Assembly (NCBI RefSeq): GCF_002078875.1
Contig: NC_034421.1
Coordinates: 14,713,218-14,777,217, forward strand
Length of the DNA: 64,000 nt
From: Numida meleagris
Lineage: Eukaryota; Chordata; Aves; Galliformes; Numididae
Reading direction: 5' to 3'
Shown here: positions 26,701 through 37,075 of the stretch, in pieces
How the letters are laid out: each line of letters opens with the position of its first letter
Position numbering within the stretch: the first letter of the stretch is position 1
Notes under the pieces: model-generated
Database searches by the model: none
Told to the model about the DNA's origin: nothing
What the model saw: only the letters and a program-made list of their open reading frames with translations
Program-made: the position numbers and the translations under genes

Positions 26701-29700
26701 AACTCACTTCTAACTTCTGTAGTGAAAGTGGGTGTGCTTGTGTTTGACGAACAACAAATTCACAGCCAGGCCTTCACTGAAGTAACTTGTCTGATGTGGA
26801 AGCACCTATTGACTTCAGCCTGAAATATTTTTGTTCCCATTCAGGGCTGCTGAAAGGGGCAACTTTGAAGCTGCTGTGAAGCTGGGGATCGCGTACCTGT
26901 ACAATGAAGGCTGTAAGTGTGCAAGCTTTATTTGGGTCCATGGGGAAGATGGCACAATCAAAAGAAGTACAGATGAGCTGATGGCTTATTTATAGATACA
27001 GATCAGACTAATTGTCTCATCATTTTTACTGGTTAACTACAAAGCTATTTCTTCTGAATGCTGATGGTTTTGTATTCAGATTCTAAAGCAGTGATGTGCA
27101 GAACCAGTTTGCTGTCTTCATTGTGTGGTTAGGTTTCATTTGCTGTCATGCCTCTTCAGTTTGATCTTTCAGTGTAACTTAAGAACTGGGCAGCAAATTG
27201 CTAGGTGCTCAGTGATAGTATGGTGCACAGGGCTTCTAAAACTACCAAATGAGCCTGTGCATAACTTCTCAGTGCAAATTCAGAAGCTATCTTTTGTAAA
27301 TGTCCAATCGAACCTGGCGACGTCACTGGTCCATTGGGTGTAATGGAAGGGACTGATGGCTGACAGGAGGAGCCTCCTTGCTGAGGGTGACTTGCATACC
27401 ACTTTGTGCAGTGCCAGGAGTTAGCAAATTAACACTGCTTTGAGCATTGGTATTTGTAGAGCTTCTCCCAGGCTTAGGATCTCCTGTTCCCACAGACTAA
27501 TTGTAGTAAGATTTTTCTCCTTTTGCCATCTACACGATTTTTAAAGCTTTACAGAGAAGATACTGTTCAGTCTTTTCCTGGTGTTACACTGTTTTCTCTC
27601 TTGGCCTGACTAGATGCCAAGACCGCGTTGTGAATAAACTCTCACCTGTTTCTGACTTTTTTTGTTCAGTGTCCATCTCTGATGAGGGTCGTGCAGAAGT
27701 GAATGGATTAAAGGCATCTCACTTCTTCAGCCTGGCAGAGCGTCTGAATGCGTCCGCATCCCCGTTCATCTGGCTCTTTATTCGTCCTCCCTGGTCCTTG
27801 AGTGGAAGCTGTTGTAAAGCTGTGGTCTATGAGAGTCTTAAAGCAGAGTGTCAGCTGGACAAAGTAAGATTGCTTTCTGCCTTTAAGTTAGGTTGGCAAC
27901 TGCACCTTGCCCCTTTAGAGAAATGGTTTTTGTTTCCCCAAGGAGCTCCTGTTCTCCTGGTGCTTAAATAACCGTGGATCAGTAGTTTTAATGGATTTGC
28001 TGCCAAACTGCAGCGTGTCATGATTGCCAGAGGCATGTGCTGTCTGTTCTGAGGCATTCAGTGCTGTCTCAAAGACGACAGAGAGAAAAGCAGAGGGGGA
28101 AGAATGGAAGGCCAACACATTTTTAGTCTGGATTTCCTAGCAAAAATTGCTGCTGTTCTTTGTCTTTAGCAATACTTTGTCTTGATGCTTTTTTTCAGGC
28201 TCAAAAAGGATCTATTCTGTACTGCTTGGCTAAGGTCTTGAGTCTCTTTGAGGTGAGCAGCGTTTCTGATTGATGTGTTTGGGGATTTTGAAAATGGCTT
28301 CTTTGCTGATGCTAATGCGGTTTACCTTGATTTTAAAATTCTAATAATGATAATCCAGATGTTTTTATATTCCTCAAGTGGCCTAAAGGATTTCTGCTCT
28401 CCTGCATGTTGCTTACTGGCTGTTTAAAGGAACATGATCAACTTATTCAGTTCTAGAAACAGTAAAATTAATTTTGGCTTTGTCACGGCTTTGCTGTGCG
28501 GTCTGGTCTTAAAGAAAGCCTCCCCTTGGTAATGCATATCAAAAGCAACCGAACGCAAATGGCCTTGAGCAGCACGCAAGTTAGAAAGCTTTCCTGGAGC
28601 TGAGGAAAAGCATTGCTTCCTCAGCCAGGATCTTTAAATGCTGGGTGGGTGCTGGAGCAGCCCTGCAGTCTCAGGGAGATCACAGCTAGTTGGTTCTGCT
28701 CTTGCAGTTTTCAGTACAGAGTTGTTCTGTAGTTTCTGAAGTATTAAGTTCTGGCTGGACAGCATAAATACCCTGATGCCTTTTGTCTTTAGGATGAAGA
28801 AAAAAGAAAAGAGTCCCTTGAAATGTTTGAAGAGTCTTCAAAGCAGGGTTGTTTAAACAGCTCCTACCTCCTTTGGGAAAGTAACAGAAAGGTTGCTGTA
28901 AGTAACTTTCCTTTTTTCTTCTCTCAAACCGTTTTCATTGTAATGTCTGGGCCTTTGTCATATGCAAGGAACATAGATGTTATGTTTTCCTCAGATCTTA
29001 CCTTCTTCATAACCAAGAACTGCATTAAAAACACTCAGAAATGAGCTCTGGTACCTGTCATGGTGTTAAAAGTAAGCAAGTCTACAAGCCATGGTAGCAG
29101 AGGTGTAAGCAGTTCTTTGACAGGGACTCTACTAAAAGCATAGACAGTGCTGGGTAGTGGTCAGGCTGCTCACTCGTGAGCAGGGAGACTGCCTGCCTTG
29201 TCATGAATAAGTCTACCAAAGCTCATGTATTGGAATCCTGAGTAACCTGTCTCATTTCCTGTAAGATCTTGGGCAAGAACTGAAGAAAGTTTCTTAAACA
29301 CCACTTGTGAAGAGAAACAGGCTGGTGGCTGAGATAGTAGATGTACCTACAGGCTGTGTTTTTACTCTGGATGTTAGAACGACAATCCTTCTGTTTCTTA
29401 AGTAAAGGTAATGGCATTTGAAATCTGTTCACATTCTTCTCTGTAGATGCTAGACCCTGGCAGATACCTCCAAAGTCTCAGGAAGCTTCGGGACTATGCT
29501 GCAAAGGGATGCTGGGAAGCACAGGTACATTTTTCTGGTTGTGGTGGTGTGTTTTTTCTGGGAAAGTTATCATTATTTGCTGTTTTCTAGTCTGTCACTG
29601 TAGACTTAGGCTTCTCCTTTCAGAAACAGGGTCAAAATTGCTGACTAATATCTTTGTGTGTGCATATCTATTCTCCACAAATCACTCTCTTTTGAAAAAT

Positions 29701-32700
29701 GCTGTACTTCCTTGGTATGATCCAAGGATTGAACTAGTGATGGATGTAAAAGCCTGTCCCTGAATTATGTGTGCAATGTTCAGTATTTAAGCTAGACTAA
29801 GAACCAATTCTGCTAGTGGCTCTTTCAAGTGTTTTCTCTTGTTCACTGTTTTCACCAGAAGAATTACAGGACCATTCTCTACTGCTTTAGTTTGCATTTG
29901 GTAAAAGTCCTTTTTTGTGCATGTGTTTTTCTCTACTACAGGTAACTTTAGCCAAAGCTTGTGGAAATGGAAACCAACTAGGATTAGAAGCAAAATCTTC
30001 CAGTGAAATGGTGGCTCAGATGTTTCAAGCCTCCCATCCTATCAGCAAGCAAAATATCTTCACTGTGCAGAAAAGAATAAATGAAACAATGAGGTAAGAA
30101 CTCAGATCCAGGAGTGAGGCCACATAGCAGAAACCGTTGCCTATTTCCCTTTGTATCAGTGAAGGGGGAAACATATCTAGAATGAGGCCTGTTGGAAGAT
30201 GGAATCTCTAGCTTTATGCCTCTGCGGTGCATTATGTACAATCAGAATGGCGTGGCATTTTGCAAAGAGGAAGTGTCCAGAAACCTCATTTCATGCCCAA
30301 GTCAATAAGTGAACTGAGGTGTGCAAGTTGTTTGGTGTTTTTTTTCCTGGACTGCAAATACTTTGCACTTGTCAAGACTGACCATTTCTCACAGAGCTGG
30401 AGGCACTGTTTGACTTTTTGGCTTTGTAGTTGCTCTTCAGTTTTCTTAGGTGGTCTTTGGACTCCTAATTGATACACCTTACCCAATTTCTTGTGCGAGT
30501 GCCCATTACTCGTCAGTTAGCTTCTGATTTCACTTCACAGACAACTTACCCTTCAGGGCATAGCAGGCCTTTGCCTACAAGTCCTTATCCTGGTGCCACG
30601 TGTTGTTTTTCTGAAAACCTCACCTCCTTTTGTTGAATTTCCAAGCTTGGAACTTTTGAGTGGAGAAGGGATTCAGATGACCAGGCACAGGGAGGGTGTT
30701 CAGCACTGGTTTGGATGGCTTTTAACTGGGGGGGGTTATGTTTCTCTCCTTGCTGTCTAGGTATATCCTGGTTGACTGGCTGGTGGAAGTGGCTACCATG
30801 AAAGACTTTTCTTGCCTGTGCCTTCACATGACAGTGGGATGTGTGGATCGTTACTTGAAGCTGAGACCTGTGCCTCGGTATCAACTCCAACTCCTGGGAA
30901 TAGCCTGCATGGTCATTTGCACACGGTAGGGTTCTGACTGATGATGGGAGGTGGTTACTGGGATTGTTTAAACTCATTTGTGCAGCTCAAGCTTTTTTTC
31001 CCCTTGCTAGTAACAGTTCTAGAGGGAAGCCAAAGGTTCTTTCTACACTGACTGCTGCTTGAACTGTGTTCACATACAAACGCTTCCAGGCTCTGCAAAT
31101 AGATGTATAATATTCCTCAAGCATGTTTCTTAATACAAAAATAACTCCACAGTAGCAGATAAGTTTAAGTGTGTTCCATATAGAACTGCAGTCTTTCATA
31201 CCATATTAGTGTGAGTGACCCTGTAAGGAGCAGCTGCAGCAGTGTTGTTACCTAGTTTTGTCTGTTATGCTCAGATGAGCAGCGTGGTTTGTTGGAGAAT
31301 TATTCTTCTGTTAGTTACCTCAGTGTCCTGCATCTTAACGAGGACAGGTTCCATAAACAAAGATTTAGGAATGCATTAGTTGATGGTTCCAGCTTAAAGG
31401 TGAATTGAATGAGGAGCTGCTGTTCCTGCTTTCCCAGCTTGTACCTGACTTAAGTACCTTACGAAGTTTAATTCCTTGGTTATCCTGGATGCATTTATCG
31501 GCCACAAAAATTAGTGCACAGGTATGCAAATTCACTTTCCTCTGGGGCTAACTGTTAATAACATTTGATATTGCAGTTTTATCAGCAAAGAGATCTTAAC
31601 AATACGGGAGGCTGTATGGCTAACAGACAACACGTACAAATATGAAGACCTGGTCAGAATGATGGGTGAGATCATCTCTGCTCTAGAAGGAAAGATAAGG
31701 GTGAGTTTGGAAAGTGGATGGACAATTTTACCCCTGGGGCTGCTGTTGAAGTGGATCTCTTGCATAAGAAAAATAGCACTTCACTTAGACAAGATGGCAT
31801 TGTAAGTGTTCCCTGTGGAGACTGTGCACGTTTAAGAGCATGCAGATACAAAACCATCTGCCTTTCTGTTGAGATTATAACTTGAGTTTAAGACGTGTTC
31901 AGAGATCATTTATTCTTTCACTGGGGAGTATTCCAGTGTTAGCGTGGAATTTAAAATAATACTTGAAAGTGAAAGCAATGTCCTCTGGATACAACTGTGG
32001 TCTAAATTCTTGGTGCTTGAGTTGCGTTGCCAACCTCTGTTCTCCTCTGTGTATTAGATACCTACTATTGTGGACTACAAAGAAATACTGTCAAACATGG
32101 TCTCACTGGAGAGAAGAACCCTTCACCTCTACAGCTTCATTTGTGAACTGTCTCTCTTAAACACAAGCCTTTTTGTGTACTCTCCAGCTCGGCTGGCTGC
32201 TGCAGCACTGCTGCTGGCTAAGGTTCTTCATGGCCACGGTAAGGAGCAGCCTGTTCAGTGGAGCTGCAGCAAAGTACCTCAGTGTGTGTTGTCCTTTTAG
32301 GGAGCCTCTTTGGGCAAGGTGTTCCAGTCAATCACCCTGGGTAGAGGGGAATAAGTGTAAGGCTTGAGAATGAAGTTGAGTTGAGTTCAGTCTATAGTAA
32401 TGCAAGCCCTGCGTTTAAATGAGACTGAAGGTTTCTGCCCTTATCTACACTGTAGAATTCTATTTAGGTGTTACTTCAGTTTCCCAAGTAAGCTTATTCT
32501 TGAAGCTAATTTGAACTTAAACTGTGTACAGGCAAAAGCTCCTGAAGGTTGTTATCACATAAAAATGATCTTTATCCCATGAAAAATTCTTATAGAACTT
32601 GCAAGCTCTGTGAAATGGTAATACCTGTTCTCTTCCCCAGCACATCCCTGGACCAGCCAGCTGTCTGAGTGCACTGGCTTCTCTCTTGAAGACCTGTTGC

Positions 32701-35162
32701 CGTGTGTGCTAAGCCTTCACCAAAAATGGTAAAACTCTGGGGACTCTCCTGGGAGGGAACCTGAGTGTTTGTATTCCAGCTCTCGCAGCCCTGCTGCAAG
32801 TCCTTCCAAGGGAAGGAGGTGACTTTAGCAAACTGCTTTACCCCCCCTAATAGAGGGCACTGAAATCTAGGGGCCAGTTCAGTCATGGCTGTTCTGTTTG
32901 TCTTGACTGGTAGCAGCCCTGAGTTATGGAAGTCCTGGCGCTCCTCAAGGCTGGCAGGTTTCAGCTTGCCAACATCACTATTTTCAGGTGGTTGTCACCA
33001 GCTTTTTAATGAGCTTCAGAAGGAGTTCAGTAGCAAAAGCAATTCATTTCTGAAAGGCTGGAAGTCAAATATGTCAAGAAGCAGAAAAGGCATTAGATGC
33101 TTGTATGCTTAGCAACTCTGCTGAAATGCCAAATTCCTCAGCACAGAGCTGAGGTGGACAGAGGGAAAGTACTTATGTTGTCAGAATTTGCTAATGATGT
33201 TTTATGTAATCCATTCTAAGATTGAGGCCCCAATCTTTCAGTTTCCATGATGAGGTCCCTAAGGATTATAGGCAGGTGTCTTTAACTGCAGTGAAACAAC
33301 GATTTGAAGATGAGCGTTATGAAGAAATAGGCAAAGAAAAGGTGGGTTAGCTTTTTTAATTTGCTTGCTAAAATCTGATGCCTAGAGCAAAAGCTACCAA
33401 ATGGCAGGGTGTACAAAACTTCAAATAATGGGAAGTGGGTTATAACTTCAGGTTTTGGAAGTAGAGAATAGCTAGGTAAGGTTGGGGCTTCTACATTTCA
33501 TCTGCTGGGGCTGTAACTGCTGTGGTGGAACAGCGGTTCTAGGAAGGATGTAACAAAATAGCTTTCTCCTGGAAAAAAAATTAAGGATAAGTAAGGATAA
33601 AGTAGCTGCTTCCTGGCAGAGGGAATCACATGGTCTAATTCTACTGCTTCTTTCATTTTCAGGTAATGAGCTACAGCCAGCTCTGTTCACTGTTGGGTGT
33701 GAAACAGGAGGACCCAAAGCCCAGTCCCTTCTACAGAAATGGTGTAGAAATTGAAGCTTTCCTTAGCTCTCCCTCTGGAAAGAGAACTAAAAGGCTAGTA
33801 TAACTCATGGCTGTAAAGGTCTCTGAAGGCTAGCACGAGCCTTTCCTCCTCTCCGGCATCCTGAGCTTCTATTCTCAGTTTTTTCTGTTGTTACCTTAGC
33901 TGACATGCCTATTAGAAGAGCTGGGGAAGTAGACTTGGCTTTTAATGCGTGACTTCTGGATTTTCTTGCTACAGGAGGAGGGAAGACAGCACTCAGGATG
34001 ACAGAGGCAGGTTTGTGACTACACCTACAGCTGAGCTATCCACCCAGGAGGAAAGCCTTCTGGACAGCTTTCTGGACTGGAGTTTGGATTCCTGCTCTGG
34101 TTATGAAGGTGATCAGGAAAGCGAAGGCGAGAGAGATGGAGATGGTAAGGCTTTTAGACTTATAAAAAAAACAGATGAGAGAACTCCAAAATCTGCCTTT
34201 TTATCTTTGCATAAAACTCCTCCTTGGGCACCAGAAAGCCTGAACTTTCAGGAGAAGACCAGCTGGGGAAACTCTCCTCCTCCTCCCCCAGCAATCATAG
34301 TTGTGAAGCTATTTTAGGGTTAAATATTTCATCTCTATACTGCCTCAGAACATAATGAAGGATTTTATAGCCACTGAGTATTCCAAAGACAGTGCTTTCA
34401 GCTACTGCTACAACAGTAGACTAAACTTGATGAATGGGATTGCTTTGTAGCCAGTGTTAGAGCACTGTCAGCTGTTTGTTTTACTGAGGCAGGGACTGGC
34501 CTCTCATGTTCCAAGCAGTTGCTAGACAGTACCTATCCAAACAGGTTGGAGGGAAATATTTTAATATTTTAATGAGGGTAAACTCTACCCTTACCCTCCC
34601 CTCTTGACAAGGTTTTCTTTCTGCTTGACTGTAAGTGTAAAGTGTTAGCTTGGTGTTGCCCAAATCATAACTAGCCTTTTCCTTCTTTCCTCCCTCAGTC
34701 ACAGATCCCAGTGGAATCCTGGATGTGACGGTGGTTTACGTGGACCCAGCTGAGCACTGCTGTCAGGACTCTAGCGATGAAGACAGCCTGTCTGTAGAGT
34801 GGTGTGGGCATGCAGCACCACCGAGGAAGGCCAGGACACCAGACGAAACTCGCAGAGTTTCAGCATGCATTGCCTCAAGAAATCCTAACTGGGAAGGGAG
34901 CTCGGGCTACTCTTCTGTCAACGGTGCCAGCCCTACATCTTCTGTAGAAAGCAGCTGTGGAGTACCTCTCAGACCTACCTCAGCACTGTCTCTTGGCAGT
35001 GCCGTGAACAAGGAGCCGTGCCTTCCTCGCTACTTGGAGTCACGTTTACAGTCAGTCTGTGCTAGAGCTAGTGAGAATAAGTCTAACCGAAGGCAAGTCA
35101 AGCGAAAAAACCTAGCAGAACACAGTGAAGAAAGGGTCAACTTGGGCTTCTTAAGCCTCTGA
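23230..35162 (+). CDS. CCNF: Cyclin F (F-box protein 1), complete, 17 coding exons
   Basis: Cyclin F is the substrate receptor of SCF(cyclin F), an S/G2 ubiquitin ligase for targets such as CP110, RRM2, CDC6 and SLBP. Coding exons: 23230-23242, 25271-25425, 25846-25952, 26845-26912, 27670-27863, 28199-28252, 28793-28897, 29447-29524, 29942-30093, 30761-30925, 31577-31700, 32058-32238, 32641-32728, 33242-33341, 33663-33793, 33975-34144, 34699-35162. They join in frame into 782 residues, against 786 in human, and match human cyclin F throughout. All introns are GT-AG except intron 15, which is GC-AG. The start ATG sits in the CpG island and gives M-K-A-G before the conserved V-V-H-C-R-C. Domains in order are a basic NLS (19-27), F-box (about 29-76), a helical region, cyclin box (about 290-405), second cyclin fold and acidic Ser-rich tail (about 570-782). 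Cyclin F is not known to activate a CDK. Identity is very secure. Confidence 0.97.
23928..24190 (-). mobile_element. CR1 LINE fragment in CCNF intron 1
   Basis: On the + strand 'TTTCATAGAACATCCCCAG' is followed by 'GGATCACGGAGTGCAACTCC' and 'CACGCAGCAGCACCC', the reverse complement of a CR1 3' region. The copy is diverged and its inner edge is approximate. Confidence 0.75.
25271..25952 (+). CDS. CCNF: CCNF exons 2-3: NLS and F-box
   Basis: These two exons (25271-25425 and 25846-25952) encode residues 5-92. The basic cluster KRRIRKRPR at 19-27 matches the human N-terminal nuclear signal. The F-box follows, with L-P-E-D-V at 34-38 and 'ILSVRAVHSHLKYLVDN' completing the SKP1-binding helices. 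The segment 'ASVWACASF' after it is nearly identical to human. Confidence 0.95.
30761..32238 (+). CDS. CCNF: CCNF exons 10-12: cyclin box
   Basis: Exons 30761-30925, 31577-31700 and 32058-32238 encode about residues 309-465. The junction of exons 9 and 10 forms M-R-Y-I-L (308-312), the hydrophobic patch by which cyclin F captures Cy/RxL substrates. 'DWLVEVATMKDF' and 'NTYKYEDLVRMMGEI' follow as in human. Confidence 0.95.
33975..35162 (+). CDS. CCNF: CCNF exons 16-17: acidic/PEST-like tail
   Basis: Exons 33975-34144 and 34699-35162 encode the last ~210 residues. Conserved blocks are 'FVTTPTAELS', 'SFLDWSLDSCSGYEGDQESE' and 'SGILDVTVVY'. A Ser-rich stretch with S-S-G-Y-S-S follows, then the C-terminus 'VNLGFLSL' (human ends NLGFLRL). 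The tail is enriched in E, D, S and P. In human it controls cyclin F stability. Confidence 0.93.
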
Positions 35163-35996
35163 TTTCATGCTTTTCTAGGCTTCCTGGTAACAGCATTTCT
35201 GTCATAGTTGTACAGGAATGATAGTGAATAACTGTCAATACCTCCAAAAAGAGCCCTTCCCCTTAACTTTGCCTATTCCTACCACTTTCTGCAAGCCTTT
35301 TAGTTCTCTTATCTCACTTCTGGCCTGTTTCCTTCTTTGGTAACTGCTTTTTTCAACGTGTTCCATATTTTCTGATCCTCAGCAAGTTAAGTTCTCTCTG
35401 TGTATAAAACTTTATAGCTTGTGTCGTACTTCACCAGTTGTTCCTTGGCAATGACCTTGTCCTGTCCCTTGCTTCACTGTGAGGCCTGGCGCTATGAAAG
35501 AAAGGAATTTACTTTGGTCACGAAGTTACTGGATGTAACACTATGCTTGAATTCTTCCATTTGACAGACCTTTGTGCGGTTATGCTGCATTTTAATTCTG
35601 GCCAGGTACTGTTTCAAGTCAGCTGGTGCCTTCCTCTTTATGTATATACTTTTTGCTGCACTGATATAAGGTTTTTATGGATACAGTCAAGAGGTAAATG
35701 AAGGCTCATTGCAGGTCTGAGCTTTTTTTTTTTAACCTACCTCTCGTGGTTTTAAAAACCCTGTTTGCCTCAGGCCTTAGTTGCCATGTGTTCCTTCCCC
35801 TGAAAAGTCATCCTCCTGTGCCTTACTGTAGCATTGGGCAGTGAAGCATTAATGTGATCTCTGTGAACTGTTAGTCCATGCTGGATCAGCATGGTTCAGC
35901 AGCCACCTCCAGCCAGTGGCACACCTTCACTTCCTGGCTTGCAGTCATCCTTGTGAATTCCATGAGCTTTAATAAAGCACACCTCACTTGAACACT
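35163..35996 (+). other. CCNF: CCNF 3'UTR
   Basis: After the stop codon the + strand is T-rich and non-coding up to a canonical AATAAA at 35971-35976. That places the cleavage site near 35990 and gives a 3'UTR of about 830 bases. The end is inferred from the hexamer only. Confidence 0.6.
35968..35976. terminator. Facing poly(A) hexamers (AATAAA + / ATTAAA -)
   Basis: The 9-mer TTTAATAAA contains AATAAA on the + strand (35971-35976) and, read on the - strand, ATTAAA (35968-35973). The first would serve CCNF. The second is a candidate signal for convergent VRK3, implying a VRK3 3'UTR of about 1.1 kb. No other canonical - strand AATAAA was seen between here and the VRK3 stop. Confidence 0.45.
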
Positions 35997-36519
35997 AGAA
36001 GCAGGCAGCAATGCAGTAAAGGCAAACTGTCTTACAGAAAGCCCTAATTTAAGCCTTGCAACTGCATCCTCGTCCACAAGGGTAGCATATGCTTTTCTTA
36101 TCAAAATTGCAATCCTCTGTACTGTATCAGGGCTTTGAAGGAACTTCTTACACTGACCTCAGCCCAGCCATCCTGGCTTAAAGCTCCTTCAGCCTGTCAA
36201 CATTAGGAAAACAGCTTTCTTTTTATATGTAGGTATTTGAATGTTCATTACTTCTTTTTAAGACTTCCCCGAGTTGTCACTGAATTTAACACTGGACCTG
36301 GACTCTATGACTTTTCCCTTGTCTAGAAGTTACTGTGGCAGATGACAACAGTTCAGATAGGATGTAGTGACTTTTTTTTTTTATAAAATTTGTTTTTACA
36401 TCTATAAATGGCTCCCTGTATTGCTTTCATGGCTGGTATCCATTCACCTCTAGTGCTGAGCTGGGACTTGAAGAATTAAGACAGCATTTGGGGATGAAGT
36501 CATAGTTCAGCTCTGAGCC

Positions 36520-36545
36520 AAGTTCTTAATCATGATTAAGAACTT
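36520..36545. repeat. Perfect 26-bp palindrome
   Basis: Thirteen bases, AAGTTCTTAATCA, are followed immediately by their exact reverse complement with no spacer. The next flanking pair does not match. It could form a cruciform, or a hairpin if transcribed in the VRK3 3'UTR. No known element is recognised. Confidence 0.9.
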
Positions 36546-36596
36546 CAGTTCTAAGAGGGACTGCCTCTAGGCTATTTACATCCATACCACGAGCAG

Positions 36597-36975
36597 CTGG
36601 GAGAGGACCCTGCACAGAAGGTAACATGGGGCTCAAATCACAAGTCTACTGCATCCCCAGGAGGAAAGAAAGCCACAGCAAGGCCTGGAATATTCCCCCA
36701 GTAACCACACGCTGGGGGCTTTGGGTGCTTTCCAGTAAGTTTACTATAAAACAACACTAGGTAAAATGTCTGACATCTTTTGGAAAAGCCTCACAAAGCA
36801 AAAAGCTCTGAACTGCGTTGTCCTGTGCAAGTTTTCTTGATCTAAAAGAAAAGGGGACAAAATAGGAACGTTAATCAGAGTTTGTACAGTTTCCTCCCTG
36901 TAAGGCAATGGAAAGCTGTAACACCAGGGAAAATATAACAAAATGGCAGGGGAGCAAGGGCTTAAGCTGCAGGCA
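36597..36975 (+). repeat. Duplicated segment, copy 1 (pairs with 46386-46760)
   Basis: Shared blocks with the 46.4-kb copy include 'TAACATGGGGCTCA', 'CATCCCCAGGAGGAAAGAAA', 'GAATATTCCCC' and, further on, 'CCAGGGAAA' and 'AGCAAGGGCTT'. Both copies have the same orientation and are about 10 kb apart. Copy 1 lies just past the VRK3 stop codon. Confidence 0.85.
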
Positions 36976-37075
36976 GTGAAAGCCTGCTTAGAAGTAATAG
37001 CAACAGTGCTCCACTGCTCCTTGGAGTACAGGGGCCTAGTGCTTTGTGCTGCAGCAATCTAAACCGGGCACTTAC

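Larger units (their letters stand above)
35997..37075. other. Interval between CCNF and VRK3 stop codons
   Basis: There is no coding potential beyond a 72-codon chance frame. The interval probably contains the VRK3 3'UTR on the - strand. It holds a perfect 26-bp palindrome (36520-36545) and one member of a two-copy duplicated segment (about 36597-36975), both listed separately. Confidence 0.55.

Noticed and set aside
27864..27971. Continuation of the CCNF exon 5 frame into the intron
   Set aside because: The donor GTAAGA at 27864 is good, and the next exon continues the human similarity exactly. The open intron frame is chance.
35886..36104. 72-codon - strand frame between CCNF and VRK3
   Set aside because: It overlaps the CCNF poly(A) signal, has no family signature and is of the length expected by chance.
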